From Portulaca oleracea (Eukaryota; Streptophyta; Magnoliopsida; Caryophyllales; Portulacaceae), in the NCBI GenBank assembly GCA_029582165.1, contig CM055875.1:13369968-13433967 (forward strand): a stretch of DNA of 64,000 nucleotides, given 5' to 3'. Under the pieces are notes generated by a model. It did not search any database and was not told the DNA's origin. It worked only from the letters and a program-made list of their open reading frames with translations. How positions within the stretch are numbered: position 1 is the first letter of the stretch; each line of letters begins with the position of its first letter. Shown piece after piece: positions 1-11,502 of this stretch. Both the position numbers and the translations under genes were made by a program.

Positions 1-1
1 T

Positions 2-685
2 AGGTATTTCCTCACCATAGTGGATGATTACACTAGGTGCACTTGGACCCATTTGATGACCACAAAGGATGAAGCCTTTAGTCTAATCCAATCTTTTGTT
101 TCCATGGCCAAAACTCAGTTTGATTCAACAATCAAAAGAATAAGGTCTGATAATGCCCTAGAAATTGGAAAAAGTAAGATTGCCATAGCATATTTCAAAG
201 AAAATGGCATTTTGCATGAAACTAGCCGCACCCAAAGGCCCCAACAGAATGGGGTAGTTGAAAGAAAACACAAACATATTCTTGAGGTTGCTAGGGCTCT
301 TATGATTCAATCCAACCTACCCTTAAGATTCTGGGGAGATAGCATCCTTACCTCCACTTATCTCATAAATAGAATGCCAACTCCTGTTTTAAAGAATAAA
401 ACTCCATATGAACTTCTGTTTAATAAGCCCCCTACATATGATCATTTGAGATCCTTTGGATGCCTTTGCTATATGAGTACTTTAAAACAGGGAAGAAACA
501 AGTTTCAGGCTAGGGCAGAAAAATGCATCTTCATTGGATACCCTCAAGGAAAGAAAGCATACAAATTGTATTCAATCTCTTCTCAAAAATTTCTGTATTC
601 TAGGGATGTCATCTTTCATGAGGACATTTTTCCCTTTAGACATCAATTCAAGATCCAACTACTATTGTTCCTATTTCCCATGTAA
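2..685 (+). pseudogene. copia integrase core fragment
   Basis: The reading frame is open from the window start. It shows the copia integrase catalytic region: an Asp-containing segment (VDDYTRCTW), the second Asp in IRSDNALE, and the third acidic residue in [11 protein letters not shown]. The conserved post-core region follows ([40 protein letters not shown]). Integrase inserts the cDNA copy into chromosomal DNA. The N-terminal zinc-binding part lies left of the window. After about residue 200 the frame drifts into unrelated sequence and stops, and the linker to RT is missing. No separate gene start is implied; this is the middle of a former polyprotein. Confidence 0.9.
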
Positions 686-776
686 ACAACTTCCATGAAT
701 TCATAGACAACCAACACTGCTGAAATTATTGACAATACAGGGGAAATTCCTGCTATTCTTCCATCTTGCAGCTTGA

Positions 777-2010
777 ATGATTCTTGCAGGGACAGTGATC
801 AAACAACAGAAAGGATGGTGCATCCAGCAGTTAGATGTTAATAATACCTTCCTCCATGGGGATTTGCATGAGGAAATCTATATGCAGCTGCCCAAAGGAA
901 TCACTTCTAATTTGCCTAATGCTGTGTGCAGGTTAAAAAAATCTATCTACGGTTTAAAACAAGCCTCAAGGCAGTGGTATGCTAAGTTAACTGAGGTCTT
1001 GTACAAAAGGGGGATACAAACACTCAGAGAATGATTATTCCTTGTTCTATAAAAAGGAAATTGATAAATCTGTATATTTGGCTGTGTATGTTGATGATAT
1101 TTTGGTTATAGGTAATGATCATGAAGAGATCATTGATTTAAAGGACTTGGACACCTCCTTCAAGATCAAACACCTAGGAACTGCACATTTCTTCCTTGGT
1201 TTAGAAATTACACACAGCCAACAGGGAGTAGTTCTGTCTCAAGGAAATTTTGTTAGAGAGCTTCTTCATGAATTTTTAGATAGCACTTCTAAATCTGTAG
1301 TATGTCCTATGGATACTAATGTTAAGTTACTTCCTGACTCAGGTACCCCTCTCAAGGACCCTACTGTCTACAGGAGGTTGATCGGTAAACTCAACTTTTT
1401 AGTCAATACAAGGCCTGATCTGGCATTCACAGTCCAGCACTTAAGCCAATTTCTCCAGATTCCAACTGATCAACACTGGAAAGCTGCACTTCATACTCTC
1501 ATATATCTTCAAGGGCATCCTGACTTGGGAATTCTCATTCATAAAGAAGATGACTTTAATCTCAAAGCTTATAGTGACTCAGATTGGGGAGCATGTAAGC
1601 ACACCAGGAGATCAATAAGTGGTTTTTTGGTTTTTCTTGGTAGTAACTTGGTCTCCTGGAAGTCCAAAAAATAGCCAATTGTTTCATTGTCGTCAACAGA
1701 AGCTGAATACAGGAGTCTCAGAAGGCTCGTTGCAGAATTGGCTTGGTTAAGCCGCTTGTTTCATGAGCTACAAGTTGAGAATATTTCTTCAATACCTGTA
1801 AAATGTGACAATCAAGCTGCAATTTACATAGCCAAGAACCCCGTTTTTCATGAAAGAACCAAGCATATAGAGATTGATTGCCATTATGTTAGGCAAAAGC
1901 TTGCAGATGGGCTCATTTCCTTGGAGCATACTTCCACTAAGACACAGCTTGCAGACATTCAACATCATACTATTCTGCACAAATTGGGGGTTCTACCACC
2001 TCCAATTTGA
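777..2010 (+). pseudogene. copia reverse transcriptase and RNase H remnant
   Basis: RT motifs QLDVNNTFLHGDL and KSIYGLKQASRQWY are followed, after a one-base frameshift near 1012-1040, by the catalytic YVDD box (about 1087-1098). RNase H follows with the motifs AYSDSDWGACK, SSTEAEYRSL and KCDNQAAIYIAKNPVFHERTKHIEID. A TAG stop at 1672-1674 interrupts the RNase H frame, and the same frame resumes at once. The first part of RT (palm upstream of the QLDV motif) is absent, so the copy was already deleted before or after insertion. The enzyme would copy element RNA into DNA. The frame ends at 2010, directly before the polypurine tract, as expected for copia pol. Confidence 0.9.
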
Positions 2011-2021
2011 GGGGGGAGGGG

Positions 2022-2276
2022 TGTTAGGATATATTTTGTAACTTTTCTTTTCTTTTTGTTTCTTCTGTCAGCTGTTATTGCTGTTGTAGTTTGTTAGGTT
2101 TGTTCTTTTTCCTTTCTTTCTTGTTCTTGGTTTTGCATCTGTATAAATAGGGTGCTTAATCTTCTCTCTTTATTCGTTCAATAAGACACATTTCCATTCT
2201 GTGTTTTCCCTCTCTTCTTCTTTGGCTCAGCTCATCGAGCTGTTTTCTGTCTTCAATATGAGGTTATTTAATATCA
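2022..2276 (+). repeat. 3' LTR of the first copia element
   Basis: The LTR begins TGTTAGGATATA right after the purine tract GAGGGGGGAGGGG. It contains a TATA-like box (gtataaatag, about 2141-2150) and a T-rich stretch. The end at 2276 (..AATATCA) is a guess, because no clear inverted terminus or target duplication could be found. Confidence 0.65.
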
Positions 2277-2364
2277 TTCCTCTCTTTTCCCCTCCCTTTG
2301 CCTCCCATAACCCCAATCCAAACATACTACTGTGGCATGTTTGGTGAGAATTTAGGGATGGAAT

Positions 2365-2828
2365 TGTTGGAAAAATCAAGGCTGTTGGGAAAGAAACGAA
2401 TCAAGGCTATGGAGAACACAAGAAAACTGAGTCGTGGAAGAACCACGACCTTGAAAGCGATTACGGCCCGACCTCGGTGCCAATCGGAATTGCTGGTCGC
2501 TCCCCAAGGTTAACTCAGATTATCCCGGGACACGTGCACTCGTGGCCAAGGATATGGAGTATGCAAAACTGTGTGCGCAGAAGGGAAGAGGAGAGGAGAG
2601 GAGAGGAGAGGAGAAGAGAATTGTATTCGATAATGAACACAGTCCTCCAGAGGCTCCAATTTATAGGAGAAACTGGAAGCCAACAGCCACAAAAAACAGG
2701 AACTAAAAAGGAGATAAAAGGGGGAACCACAAAATTGAATGACTAAAAATGGAAAACAACTACATTTAGCCATTACTCCAAATGAATGACTAAAAAAGGA
2801 AAACAACTACATTTAGCCATTACCAACA
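2365..2828 (-). repeat. 3' LTR of the second copia element
   Basis: This 464-bp copy pairs with the 439-bp LTR at 25054-25492. Termini are TGTTGG/CCAACA. Small differences are visible by eye, including an expanded GAGAGGAGAG run near 2589-2612 and an extra 'CTCCAAATGAATGACTAAAA'-like stretch shared by both. The GGAAT target duplication abuts it at 2360-2364. Confidence 0.92.
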
Positions 2829-3424
2829 ATCCCCCACTAATGGCTTACAAAGTAGTCAAGAAAAGAAAAGGAAAAACAGGGCAAAATAGGTCAGATACTT
2901 AGGCGTCAATATCTTTCGATTTGAATTGACACATTAGTGATGTGAGGCAACAGTCAATAATCTAACAAGTGGACTAGGCCTTGAACTTGGAAGACTTTGA
3001 TTGAGACCCCCACAACACGTATCAACCTACAGAAAAACATACTCCGCGATAACAACATTTGCGCCTTTATGGCCATGTGCACACCTTGGGACTCATAAGT
3101 GCTCTAGAGAGATAGCCCAAATCTCTCATAGAAGGCGACCAAACCTTCACACTTACGTAGGTAATTCCATCAAGTCTATCTCAACATAGACCACCACAAA
3201 TGTGACTATGGAATTATTAAGAGCAATTAGCTCATCCTTATAATAAACAATCGGTGAATTCTTCAGTGCGTCTCACAAGCACCCCCCACAAAGGGCGTGG
3301 ATTCATTAAGAGAATAATCTCAACCTTAGCAGCATTACTTTGCACCATAGGGATTAGGATGTAGTGCACCTCGAAGATTAGTATGGTTTCGTTGGACCAA
3401 ATAATTGGTATCCACCATACCTCT
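2829..3424 (-). other. polypurine tract and 3' untranslated region of copia 2
   Basis: Read on the - strand, the purine tract AGTGGGGGAT (2829-2838) directly precedes the 3' LTR and would prime plus-strand DNA synthesis. The rest, up to the RNase H stop near 3425, is non-coding. No other feature was seen. Confidence 0.8.
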
Positions 3425-3667
3425 TCAAGCCATAGGCTTAAGCCCTATCCCCCTCGATGCCTCTAGAACAACTCGTCTAGTCAACCCCTTAGTGAGAGGA
3501 TCCGCCAAATTTTTCTCGGATCTCACATACTGCAAGGATATTACTCCATGCTTTAGCAATTGTCTCACTGCACTGTGTCTAACACGGATATGTCTCCTTT
3601 TCCCATTGTAGACACTTTTATGAGCCACTCCAATTGCTGCCTGTGAGTCACAATGTATAGAGATAGG
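3425..3667 (-). pseudogene. copia 2 RNase H, C-terminal part
   Basis: On the - strand the sequence encodes the end of copia RNase H: a CDSQAAI motif, then KRRHIRVRHSAVRQLL and SEKNLADPLTKGL. It is cut at 3667, where the Tat element inserted. The first part of the same domain resumes at 21234 beyond the insertion, and the bases ATAGG are present on both sides. The frame ends at about 3425. The domain would degrade the RNA strand during reverse transcription. Confidence 0.9.
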
Positions 3668-5192
3668 TGTAGGACCCCGGGAAAAAGTGACCCTTTTCCC
3701 GTGATGCGCTATTTAAGTGATCGGGAGCCGACTAAGGTTGCTTAATCCGTAAATAAGGATATTTTTACTTTATGAAATTCATTTTCGGGATGGTGAAATT
3801 TTATTTATTTTACAAATCCGTTTTTATTATTTAAATACTTGAAATTACACAAAAAATATATTAATAATGATTCAAAATCGGCCCACACCATATTCTGGCC
3901 CAAAAGGAAGCACGCGGGCTGGTAGAACCAACAAAACCCACGCGGGTTTTGATGGCTCTTGGGCCGCCACTGCTTCCTGCCGAGAACATGAGTTTGAAAT
4001 AACAAAACCCGAGTGAGTTTTATTAATTCCTACGCATTTTCTCTCAATTTTCCACTTTAAATTGGGTGTGAGGAAAGATATTAAATCATTTCTTAATTAT
4101 TTTTATGTAAATTTCAATTTTAAATAATCAAACGAATTATAAAAAGAATAAAGAGTCGCCAGTCGATTTAAGGAAACCGACAAACCTAAAGAAATAATAA
4201 AAGTAACTCCGGTCTACGAAATCCGATTCTAAGCTCAGGGGTAAGGCTACGAATTCAAGAATAATAAAAACTCTTGAATTCGCCCGTTAGAAAACGGACT
4301 CTACTAAAATCGACATTAAAATGAAATGAAGCGGGGAAAAGTTTAATTGATTTTGCAAAATTATATTCTCATCATGCAATAAAAAGAGAGGCTTTTAGTT
4401 TACAAAATATGCACAAGTAATGAAATTAAAGTACGAATTACATGATTTAAACAATGACAAACAGGAAGTAAATCGAACCTCTTTTGACTTAGGAGCCCGA
4501 ATGTGTCGGTTGAAACTCTTGACTTCACCTTGACTTGATGGATGAAAGGAATGAAAATGTGAGGGGATGGAAATGTGATATATGGATAGTGGTTTGATGG
4601 GAATTTGGTAGAGAGAGGGTATGATAGTGTGAGAATGCTTATAGAGAGAGTTTAAGAGAAGTAGGGATAGTATAATGAGAGTATAATGAGCGTGGTTTTT
4701 ATGAGAGTTGTTGGTGAAATGAGTGGAAGAATGAAGGGGTATTTATAGGTGGTGAGGGTAGTGTTTAGGAGGGAAAATGAGGGAGACACATCCCTTAGAT
4801 CATGCCATGCAATCACGTAGTCAAGGCTAGGGTCAAAAACACATGGGGCTAATATCAAGGGAGGGTGATCAAGGTGATTTTGGCGCCGGATTTTTGAAGA
4901 TAAAACCCGCGCGGGTTTTATAAACCTTCGGCACGGATCGCTGACATGGCAAGCAAAACGACGCGTTTGGGGACAAGAAAACCCGTGCGGGTTTTCTAAC
5001 GTGGACCGGGGTGCGCCTTGGGCCTGCCTCGTTCTCGGGTCATCTCTTGTTCGCTTAAAACCCGCGGGTTTTGTCTCTCTAGCGGCCGCTCGCTCGCTTT
5101 GTATTGCTTGCTACATTGGCCCAAAAAACTGCATTCGGCCCTCAATGCTTTGATGAGTCGGGATTATATTGGTGCAAATCCCGGTGTCTACA
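3668..5192 (-). repeat. 3' LTR of the Tat-type element
   Basis: This 1525-bp LTR matches 19702-21233 almost throughout. It carries five copies of a palindrome related to AAAACCCGCGCGGGTTTT, at 3933, 4004, 4902, 4978 and 5057. It also has TGGGCC/GGCCCA motifs near them and an internal run of GATGG/GTGAGAATG-like AT-poor repeats around 4540-4780. The terminus GGTGTCTACA at 5192 abuts the polypurine tract. Confidence 0.93.
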
Positions 5193-5210
5193 GAGAGCCC
5201 CCACTTTGAT
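5193..5210 (-). other. polypurine tract of the Tat-type element
   Basis: On the - strand this reads AAAGTGGGGGCTCTC and ends at the first base of the 3' LTR. It is the expected primer for plus-strand synthesis. Confidence 0.8.
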
Positions 5211-5279
5211 CGAGTCCGAATAGGACGAAGTTCAAAGTAGACTTGATGTCTGTCTTGATGCTGGCGGTGCTCTTTTCAT

Positions 5280-5820
5280 ATGGCGACCGGCTGATGACGT
5301 CGTTGGTAACCTTTAAGTGGCGACCGTTTGGACGACTGCTGCTGTAGATGTCGTTGGAGACCTTTAGGTGGAATCCATCTGGACGACTGCTGCTGTTGAT
5401 GAAGAGGTCGTCGGTAACCTTTAGGTGGTAACCGTTGAACGATCGGCCGACATTTACATCGTGGGTGGCTTTTAGGTAGCAACCGTTGGACGACTGTCGT
5501 TGACGACATCGATGGAGGCCTTTAGGTGGCAACCGTTTGACGACTGTCGCTGTTGGTGCTCTTTTGTATGGCAACCTGATGATAGATGGTCCCTTTTTGG
5601 CGGCGACCGGGTGATGGTGCTCTTTTATGCGGCAACCCACTGGATGGTCCTTTTTAGCGGCGACTGGATGGTGGTGCTCTTTTATGCGGCAACCTGCTGG
5701 ATGGTCCCTTTTGGTGGCGACCGGATGGTGGTGCTCTTTTATGTGGCAACCTGCTGGATGGTCCCTTTTAGCGGCGACTGGATGGTGGTGCTATTTTATG
5801 CGGCAACCTGGAAATCATCG
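5280..5820. repeat. 57-bp tandem repeats beside the 3' LTR
   Basis: The phrase GCTCTTTTATG recurs at 5619, 5676, 5733 and 5790, exactly 57 bp apart. Diverged units with the core ACCTTTAGGTGGNAACC run from about 5300 to 5570. Because 57 is a multiple of three, long frames stay open and translate as a 19-residue repeat, but this looks incidental. Tandem repeats in this position are typical of Tat/Ogre 3' regions, where they can seed satellite DNA. Confidence 0.85.
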
Positions 5821-6318
5821 CAAAAAACAGATGTTAGTTTTCGCGAAAATACAAATGGGTTCAGATTTTTACTTGAATATTGGAGACTCCTTAGGCCGTT
5901 GAACTTGGGCCGCTCCAAAAAAATTCTTTGTAGGCAGAAAACCCGTGCGGGTTTTACGATTCTTGCTGGGCCACATCATCTTGGGCCGCTTGAATTTGAT
6001 TTTCTTTCCTCATGGCAGAAAACTCGTGCGGGCTTTGTTATCCTCATTGGGTTGCTACAAAATGTTGGGTCGCCTGAACTGGGCCCAAAACTCAACAAAA
6101 CCCGCGCGGGTTTTGGTGTTTTTTCTTTTTTCTTCTTCTTCCCCTCGTGAAAGGAATCATTGTGGGACCTAGACTTCGTGTGGTCGAGAGATAACCACGC
6201 AGCTCAGTCTCCTCTTTGGGTGGCAAATGGATGACCTTTGGATTTTCGACCAATGAAACGCATTTGGCATCTCGAGGCGGGTCCTAGAAACGAACGGTTC
6301 ACATTCACTCTTCATTTC

Positions 6319-6324
6319 TATAAA
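6319..6324 (+). promoter_or_regulatory. TATA box of antisense gene A
   Basis: TATAAA lies 119 bases upstream of the first ATG of antisense gene A (6443), in a CT-rich leader with a run of TTCACACATTC-like sequence. It points into the element, opposite to gag-pol transcription. Confidence 0.55.
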
Positions 6325-9310
6325 TGCCAAGCCTCATTCATCTCTTTCATTCACACATTCAACTTCTTCTCATCATCTCCCTAGCTCCTCTTTTCTCTCT
6401 CTAGAAAATTGCTTTTTGGAGATAATTCAAGCTCTTGAGAAAATGCATCGTCGCAGAAATCCTCCTTTTCCTCATGCGGCGGCATGGCCTCATGAGATGT
6501 CTTCGAGACGCAATTTCATCCCGGGTGCAAATGCCGACCCTTCGGATCTCACTATCCAGTCTTGGAAGCATGCTTGGTTCTACCGTTCCCATGGCAAGGT
6601 AACCTGTCAAACACTCCTCTTCTTAATAATAAAAAATGAGCAAGCACGAATTTATTTTTCTTGTCTTGTCGATTTTTATTATTTCTAGCATGCTTGTATG
6701 TCTTCATGATTTATTCGCAACCCATTTTGAGAAACGGACCACACTCGACCCTGAAAAAAGAAATAGGTTGTATGAATATTCGGTCCAAAAGGAACAAAAA
6801 CACACGGCCCATTTGAATAGAGAAAACCCGCGCGGGTTTTCTGGACCATATCCCGGGAATAGAAACTGGGCCTGGATGGGCGGCCCACTTGCTGAGTTAA
6901 AACCCGTGCGGGTTTTCTGGATCATAAACCCCAAAAGCAAAAGGAAATTGGGCCTGGATGGGCGGCCCACTTGCGGAGCCAAAACCCGTGCGATGGTTCT
7001 GGACTTGCTGGGTCCAATGTCAGCGCGTTTAGGCACAGGTCAGGGTCTGTCCAACCTTGCCTATGTGCACTTCGAGGCAGCTATCTGTGATGCCAACTTT
7101 CAGAATTTGCCTGGAGATCAACGTCGCTTTATCTTCCTGGCCTATGTTATTTCCACCACCCTTTTTGCCAATCGGGGAGATAACATTACCTTGACCTGGT
7201 TCTGGAATCTCCTGGACTTGAATGAGGTTCGGAACTTGAATTGGGGCAAGGTTGCGTATGCGAATTTCCTCCTCTGACTTCGTCGCGGTGTCAGGCTGAC
7301 ACTGGACGACGATCCCGTTTACCTCCACGAGTCTCATACCCGCTTTCAGTATGGTCCTTCTTTGTGGAAGGTGCTCGAGGTACGTACCCGAGACTCTTCT
7401 CTTTGTAGTCTTGCTACTCTTTTGCTATTTCTTTTGACTTTATAATCATGTAGTCATGGGCATATGAGTATATCCTGTCCCTAGGCATTCGCTCCAAGAG
7501 AAATAGGACGGTCCCAATCTGGATCATTTGAGGGCATACGAGGGAAGAAATTCCAGTCGGGCAGCCTTGATCATATTCGTCGTGTACTGGATGACCTCAC
7601 CCCGGTATTTCTTTATGCCTGACATCTTTATCTTATTTTTGCCTCTATTCTTGAAATGACCCTCTATCTTTCACAGGACCACGTGAACTGGCGTCCATGG
7701 GCGGGGTTTGACTTGAGTGGGTTGCCCACCCCTTTGCAACAAGTGGAGCACGATACTGGCCTTCGCATCCTGATGGAGGAACCCTCGGGCTTCATATGGT
7801 ATCTGGGGGAAAGAGCTACGAGGCAGATCCTGGGCGGATATCCTGGCTTTATACCCCGGGATCCTCCAGACCACATGTTCGAGCCTTGGCGCATCAATCC
7901 GGATGTCTTAGAAGATTGGATTCGGGGTCGAGATTTTGACAACTTCGTGCGTGACGTTCCTCAGGGGCATTTTAATGAGGAATTCCAACGCTACTTGAGC
8001 CGTCTAGCGCCCCGAGTGGTAGGTATTTCTCGCTTTTCTTTATGTTGTGCCTTTGATCAACTCCTAACCATAAAGTCTTGTAGTTGGGGCCTTATGCTAT
8101 GGCTGCTGAGGTGGAGGCCCAACCGGCGGGAAGAAAGATTGGCGGTTTCTTGGAGGTTGAGACTAGCAGTCAGTGCTCCGCGCTCCAAGAGTTTGAGCAG
8201 AAACCGGTAATCCCTCATCCTTTGTAGCTTCCTTTTACCTTATGTGCCAATTATGCATATGTAACCTTTGTCTTTATTGCCTTTCAGCCACGATGGTCTG
8301 TCTTCAGGCAAGTGACCAAAGAATCATTTACGGGAGCAGATATCACAGAACACCACCAGCGTCTTGATATGGAGGTCGACGCCGAGTCTGCTCTCGGGAA
8401 CCACCTCGACGCCCATCGCGGGAGTTCCTCGCATCCGAGCCCCCACGCCGCTCTTCTGGGAATATTCTTCCCGGGGTCGATCACGGGAGGAGGTTGGTGG
8501 GTCTTCTCGTCCTCCTCTAGCAGCTGTGCCGGAGGGTCGTGGTAAAGGCATCATGGCCGAAGGTCATCATTCTATGGGTTCACATCGTAGTGGTTCTGGT
8601 AGCAGGGGCCATCGACCTATGATTGAAGACATGGCTCAGATATCTCTGGAAGAGCATTCTGGCCAAGGGGGTTCACATCACAGCGTTGGGTACGGTGGTG
8701 GTGATACTCACCGCTTCATCGGGTGGAGGATGCTTCAGAATCGAGTGCTACCAACAGACTGTCTCACTCCCGCCGCACTCCAACTTCAGTGCGTTCTGCT
8801 CGTCGTGGACGAGAGATTGTGGTGAGGGACCATGACTCAAGTGCATCCGTAGGGGATGACGCTACTTCACGTCCTGCACCATACGATGCCTCTTCCTTTG
8901 GTTCTGACTCTTACTCTGCTGGATGGCCGGTGCCGGCTCCTGGAATGGGTCCTTCATGGCCCGTGGATACGCAAGAGTGGTCTGTACCCCATCACTCTTG
9001 GCTAGGAGGATCTACTTCTTCCGTTGCAAGACCGATGCTACGAATCGGTCCTGTATGGCCTACCCCTTCTGTTGAGTGGCGTGTTCCTGACCATTCATGG
9101 CTAGCTGGTTCACGGGAGCATTCCATTTCATCACCGTCGAGCGTGCATCCTTCCGAAGTTCCCTTGTCTGGGCCACCGCAGACAGCACCTGGTTCTGACT
9201 ATTATTCCTGGGACACCTATTTTGGTACATTGGTGCTTCTAACACTAGGACTTCTCATGCTGGTGCCGATCTGATTGAGGATAGCGGCGATTTGGGTTCC
9301 TTGTGGTGAT
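6319..9310 (+). pseudogene. antisense gene A: spliced, plant-mobile-domain-like protein carried by the Tat element
   Basis: This + strand gene runs against gag-pol. Likely exons are 6443-6598, about 7044-7379, 7454-7604, 7677-8018, 8084-8206 and 8288 to about 9305; each inner border has GT and AG. Exon 2 has ICDANFQNLPGDQRRFIFL, then LAYVISTTLFANRGDNITL and LNWGKVAYANFL, which resemble the plant mobile domain (MAIN/'aminotransferase-like'). Exon 4 gives a Trp-rich segment (WRPWAGFDLSGLPTPLQQV, IWYLGERATRQILGGYPGF). The last exon is rich in Ser, His and Gly and repeats a (H/D)HSWL(G/A)GS motif. There is a stop at 7275 and probable frameshifts in exons 3 and 6. Function in the element is unknown. 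Antisense ORFs at this place are known from Tat elements such as Grande and Retand. Confidence 0.7.
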
Positions 9311-9940
9311 CAAACCAAAACAAGCAAGACTCTATACAACTTTTTTTTTATTTTCTTTTTTTTTATGCGAAGCTAATTTGTACTATTTTTATTTTAATGC
9401 AAGACTTTCATGCATTTTATTTCTTATTTTTATATGCAAGACTTGGTGAACACACAACTTTATTTTATTGATGCATTGAACGACTCTTTACATGACGGGA
9501 TTAATCCCAACTTAATCCCGCTTCCCCAAAAAGAAAAGAAAACAAAAGAAAAAAGAAAACTTAAGTGTCAGAGTGAACTTGAGCGACAATTTCAGAACCA
9601 AGGATCATCGGGTCAAGATCCAAAACATTAAAACACACGAACGAGCCAATTTAATTCCAGAGCCCAACTACAATCAGAAGCGAGTGGGCCGAGCTGCGGA
9701 AAGGCGGCCCATGTCGACGGAAAGCCCGCGCGGGCTTTCTTCTCAGCAGGCCTGGGCCTTGGGCTTGGGCGAGCGTGCAGGCGGATCTGGGCACATAAAA
9801 ACCCGCGCAGGTTTTGATTTATATTTTCCGGTTTTTTTTTACTAGCCGTTGCTTGATGGGCTGAAATCATGGGATATGGAGAGCAACGACTATTGATCGT
9901 TGCTGGTTGTATTTCTCCATTTTGAGCTTGAATGGAAGTG
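9311..9940. other. spacer between antisense genes A and B
   Basis: No gene is visible. The spacer holds a T-rich stretch near 9340-9365, which may serve 3' end formation of gene A. It also has two palindromes of the element's family (AAAGCCCGCGCGGGCTTT at 9721, and a variant at 9798), with GGGCC motifs around them. Confidence 0.6.
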
Positions 9941-9948
9941 TATAAATA
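9941..9948 (+). promoter_or_regulatory. TATA box of antisense gene B
   Basis: TATAAATA lies 99 bases before the ATG at 10040. The spacing and direction suit gene B. Confidence 0.55.
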
Positions 9949-10039
9949 CCCCATGATATGCAAGTAGTCCTCAATCCTCTTCATCACTTCAAAGTCTTCT
10001 TCACATATCCAAAAACGCAAAGAATATCCCCCTTTCCTC

Positions 10040-11502
10040 ATGGATTTCGAGAAGAAACTTGCAACTTGGATGAGCACCCTATCCAAGGAAGAAAAGAAAG
10101 AGCTCGGAAGATACAAGCTGACGGGCTTATTGAGTCTTCGCCAACTGAGGATCAACCACGATTTTCTCCGCGCGGCGGAAACTTTTTGGGATCCAAAAAT
10201 GCACGTCTTTCGCTTTGCTTGGAAGGAACTCTGTCCGCTCCCGGAGGAATGGTCCTCGATCCTAGGGACAAATCATTTTGCTCGCCCGACATCGCCTCCC
10301 ATACCAATGGACACTCCCAAGCAATACAAGGAGTTCTTGTGTCTTTCGTCTCGGGTCGTTGGGAGCGCAATATTTGGCGAAAAGGTACACTTCCAAACTA
10401 TAGTCGAATATTTTCAATCTCCTCTCACTTTGGAATTTGTCCCGATACGAAAAGCGGCGCTCGTATTATATCTCCTTGGCGAGTTTTTTTTTTATCATGG
10501 CGGTAAAAGAACTGGACCGGCGAATTTAATCTAAATCGTTGACGACATGTCTCGAGGCTACAATCCCGTGCCCCTAATGTTAGCGGAAACCATGATGGGG
10601 TTGGATGATCCGTATCCAGAACATGACTTTCAAGGGAGCCCGCTGCTACTTCAGATATCCTGTCTGCCACTGTTTGACTTGCTCTTTTTATTTCGCCTCT
10701 ACTGTTTGCAAAACCCGCGCGGGTTTTTTTGTCTTTTTTTTATAGCTTGGGAGAATTGGTGTGCAATTTCTAACCCTCGCTAATTTGTGGACAGATCTGG
10801 TTAATGGAGCATTTAGGCCTTATTGAAGAACCCCGGAATTCATCGGCGTTGGCAAACTATTGTCAAAGAAAGAGAAAGTACACCGACCTCCGCTCGGTAA
10901 CAGAATGGATTGCGTTTTTAAAGGAACCTCGGGAGATCATATGGTGGATCGAATGGTGGCACATTTCCGATTATATAACCCATGATTTCCGTAATGCTTA
11001 TGTGTGTCTCGCCGGCTTGATGCACATGACCTTTTATTTTCCTGCGCGAGTGAAGCGCCAAATGGGCCGCCAGCAGGACATTCCTGAGCTTCTGTGTGAA
11101 ACCCTTGACCAGCTGATGCTTCGAAGTTCGATGATCGAGTCATGGCTGAAGTATTGGGAAAGAAGACCAACTCTCAAATCTCCGCCAAAAATGCGTGTGT
11201 CTTACATGGCCGATGCTAGTTATCATAGATGGCTGATTGCTGCCATCGAATCTCGCCGTGCTGGGGAGGCGAGACGAAGACAAGCACCTGTGAAGGAAAG
11301 ATTAGGTCCTCGTACCTCAGTGAAAGACCGTCTTGGCGCGAGAGACTCGGTAAAAGACAGACTTGGTCCGAGAATTAATACGCGAAAATCAGGCAGACGG
11401 GCCTATAAGCCCAAGGACAAAGAGAAAGCGATTAATGGACCCAGAGACATAGAGATCGACCATGAGACAAATGGCGAAGTAGAGAAGGTGAAACAAGATT
11501 AG
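10040..11502 (+). pseudogene. antisense gene B: DUF7745/plant-mobile-like protein carried by the Tat element
   Basis: The first exon (10040-10654) starts MDFEKKLATWMSTL. It carries FWDPKMHVFRFAWKELCPLPEEW, the start of a domain often found in retroelement-linked plant proteins (DUF7745-like, related to the plant mobile domain). It ends GSPLLLQ. The second exon (10795-11502) continues in phase with IWLMEHLGLIEEP and a Trp-rich stretch (IIWWIEWWHISDY). It ends in a basic tail with three VK(E/D)RLG(P/A)R repeats, which may bind nucleic acid. One in-frame TAA at 10532-10534 breaks exon 1. The 140-base intron starts ATATCCTG, a U12-like site. Promoter and poly(A) signal are its own, so it could be expressed independently of gag-pol. 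Function is unknown. Confidence 0.7.

Larger units (their letters stand above)
1..2276 (+). mobile_element. Ty1/copia retrotransposon, 3' half (cut by window edge)
   Basis: Integrase, reverse transcriptase and RNase H follow one another on the + strand. That is the Ty1/copia domain order (integrase before RT). They are followed by a purine-rich tract (2009-2021) and an LTR that opens TGTTAGGATATA. The left end lies outside the window. The copy is dead: a stretch between integrase and RT is missing around 686-776, there is a frameshift near 1012, and a stop codon sits at 1672-1674. The right LTR border is uncertain, so no target duplication could be matched. Confidence 0.9.

Noticed and set aside
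5280..5820. 57-bp repeats as a CRISPR array or a repeat protein
   Set aside because: Units are head-to-tail without unique spacers, in a plant retroelement. Open frames result from a period divisible by three.
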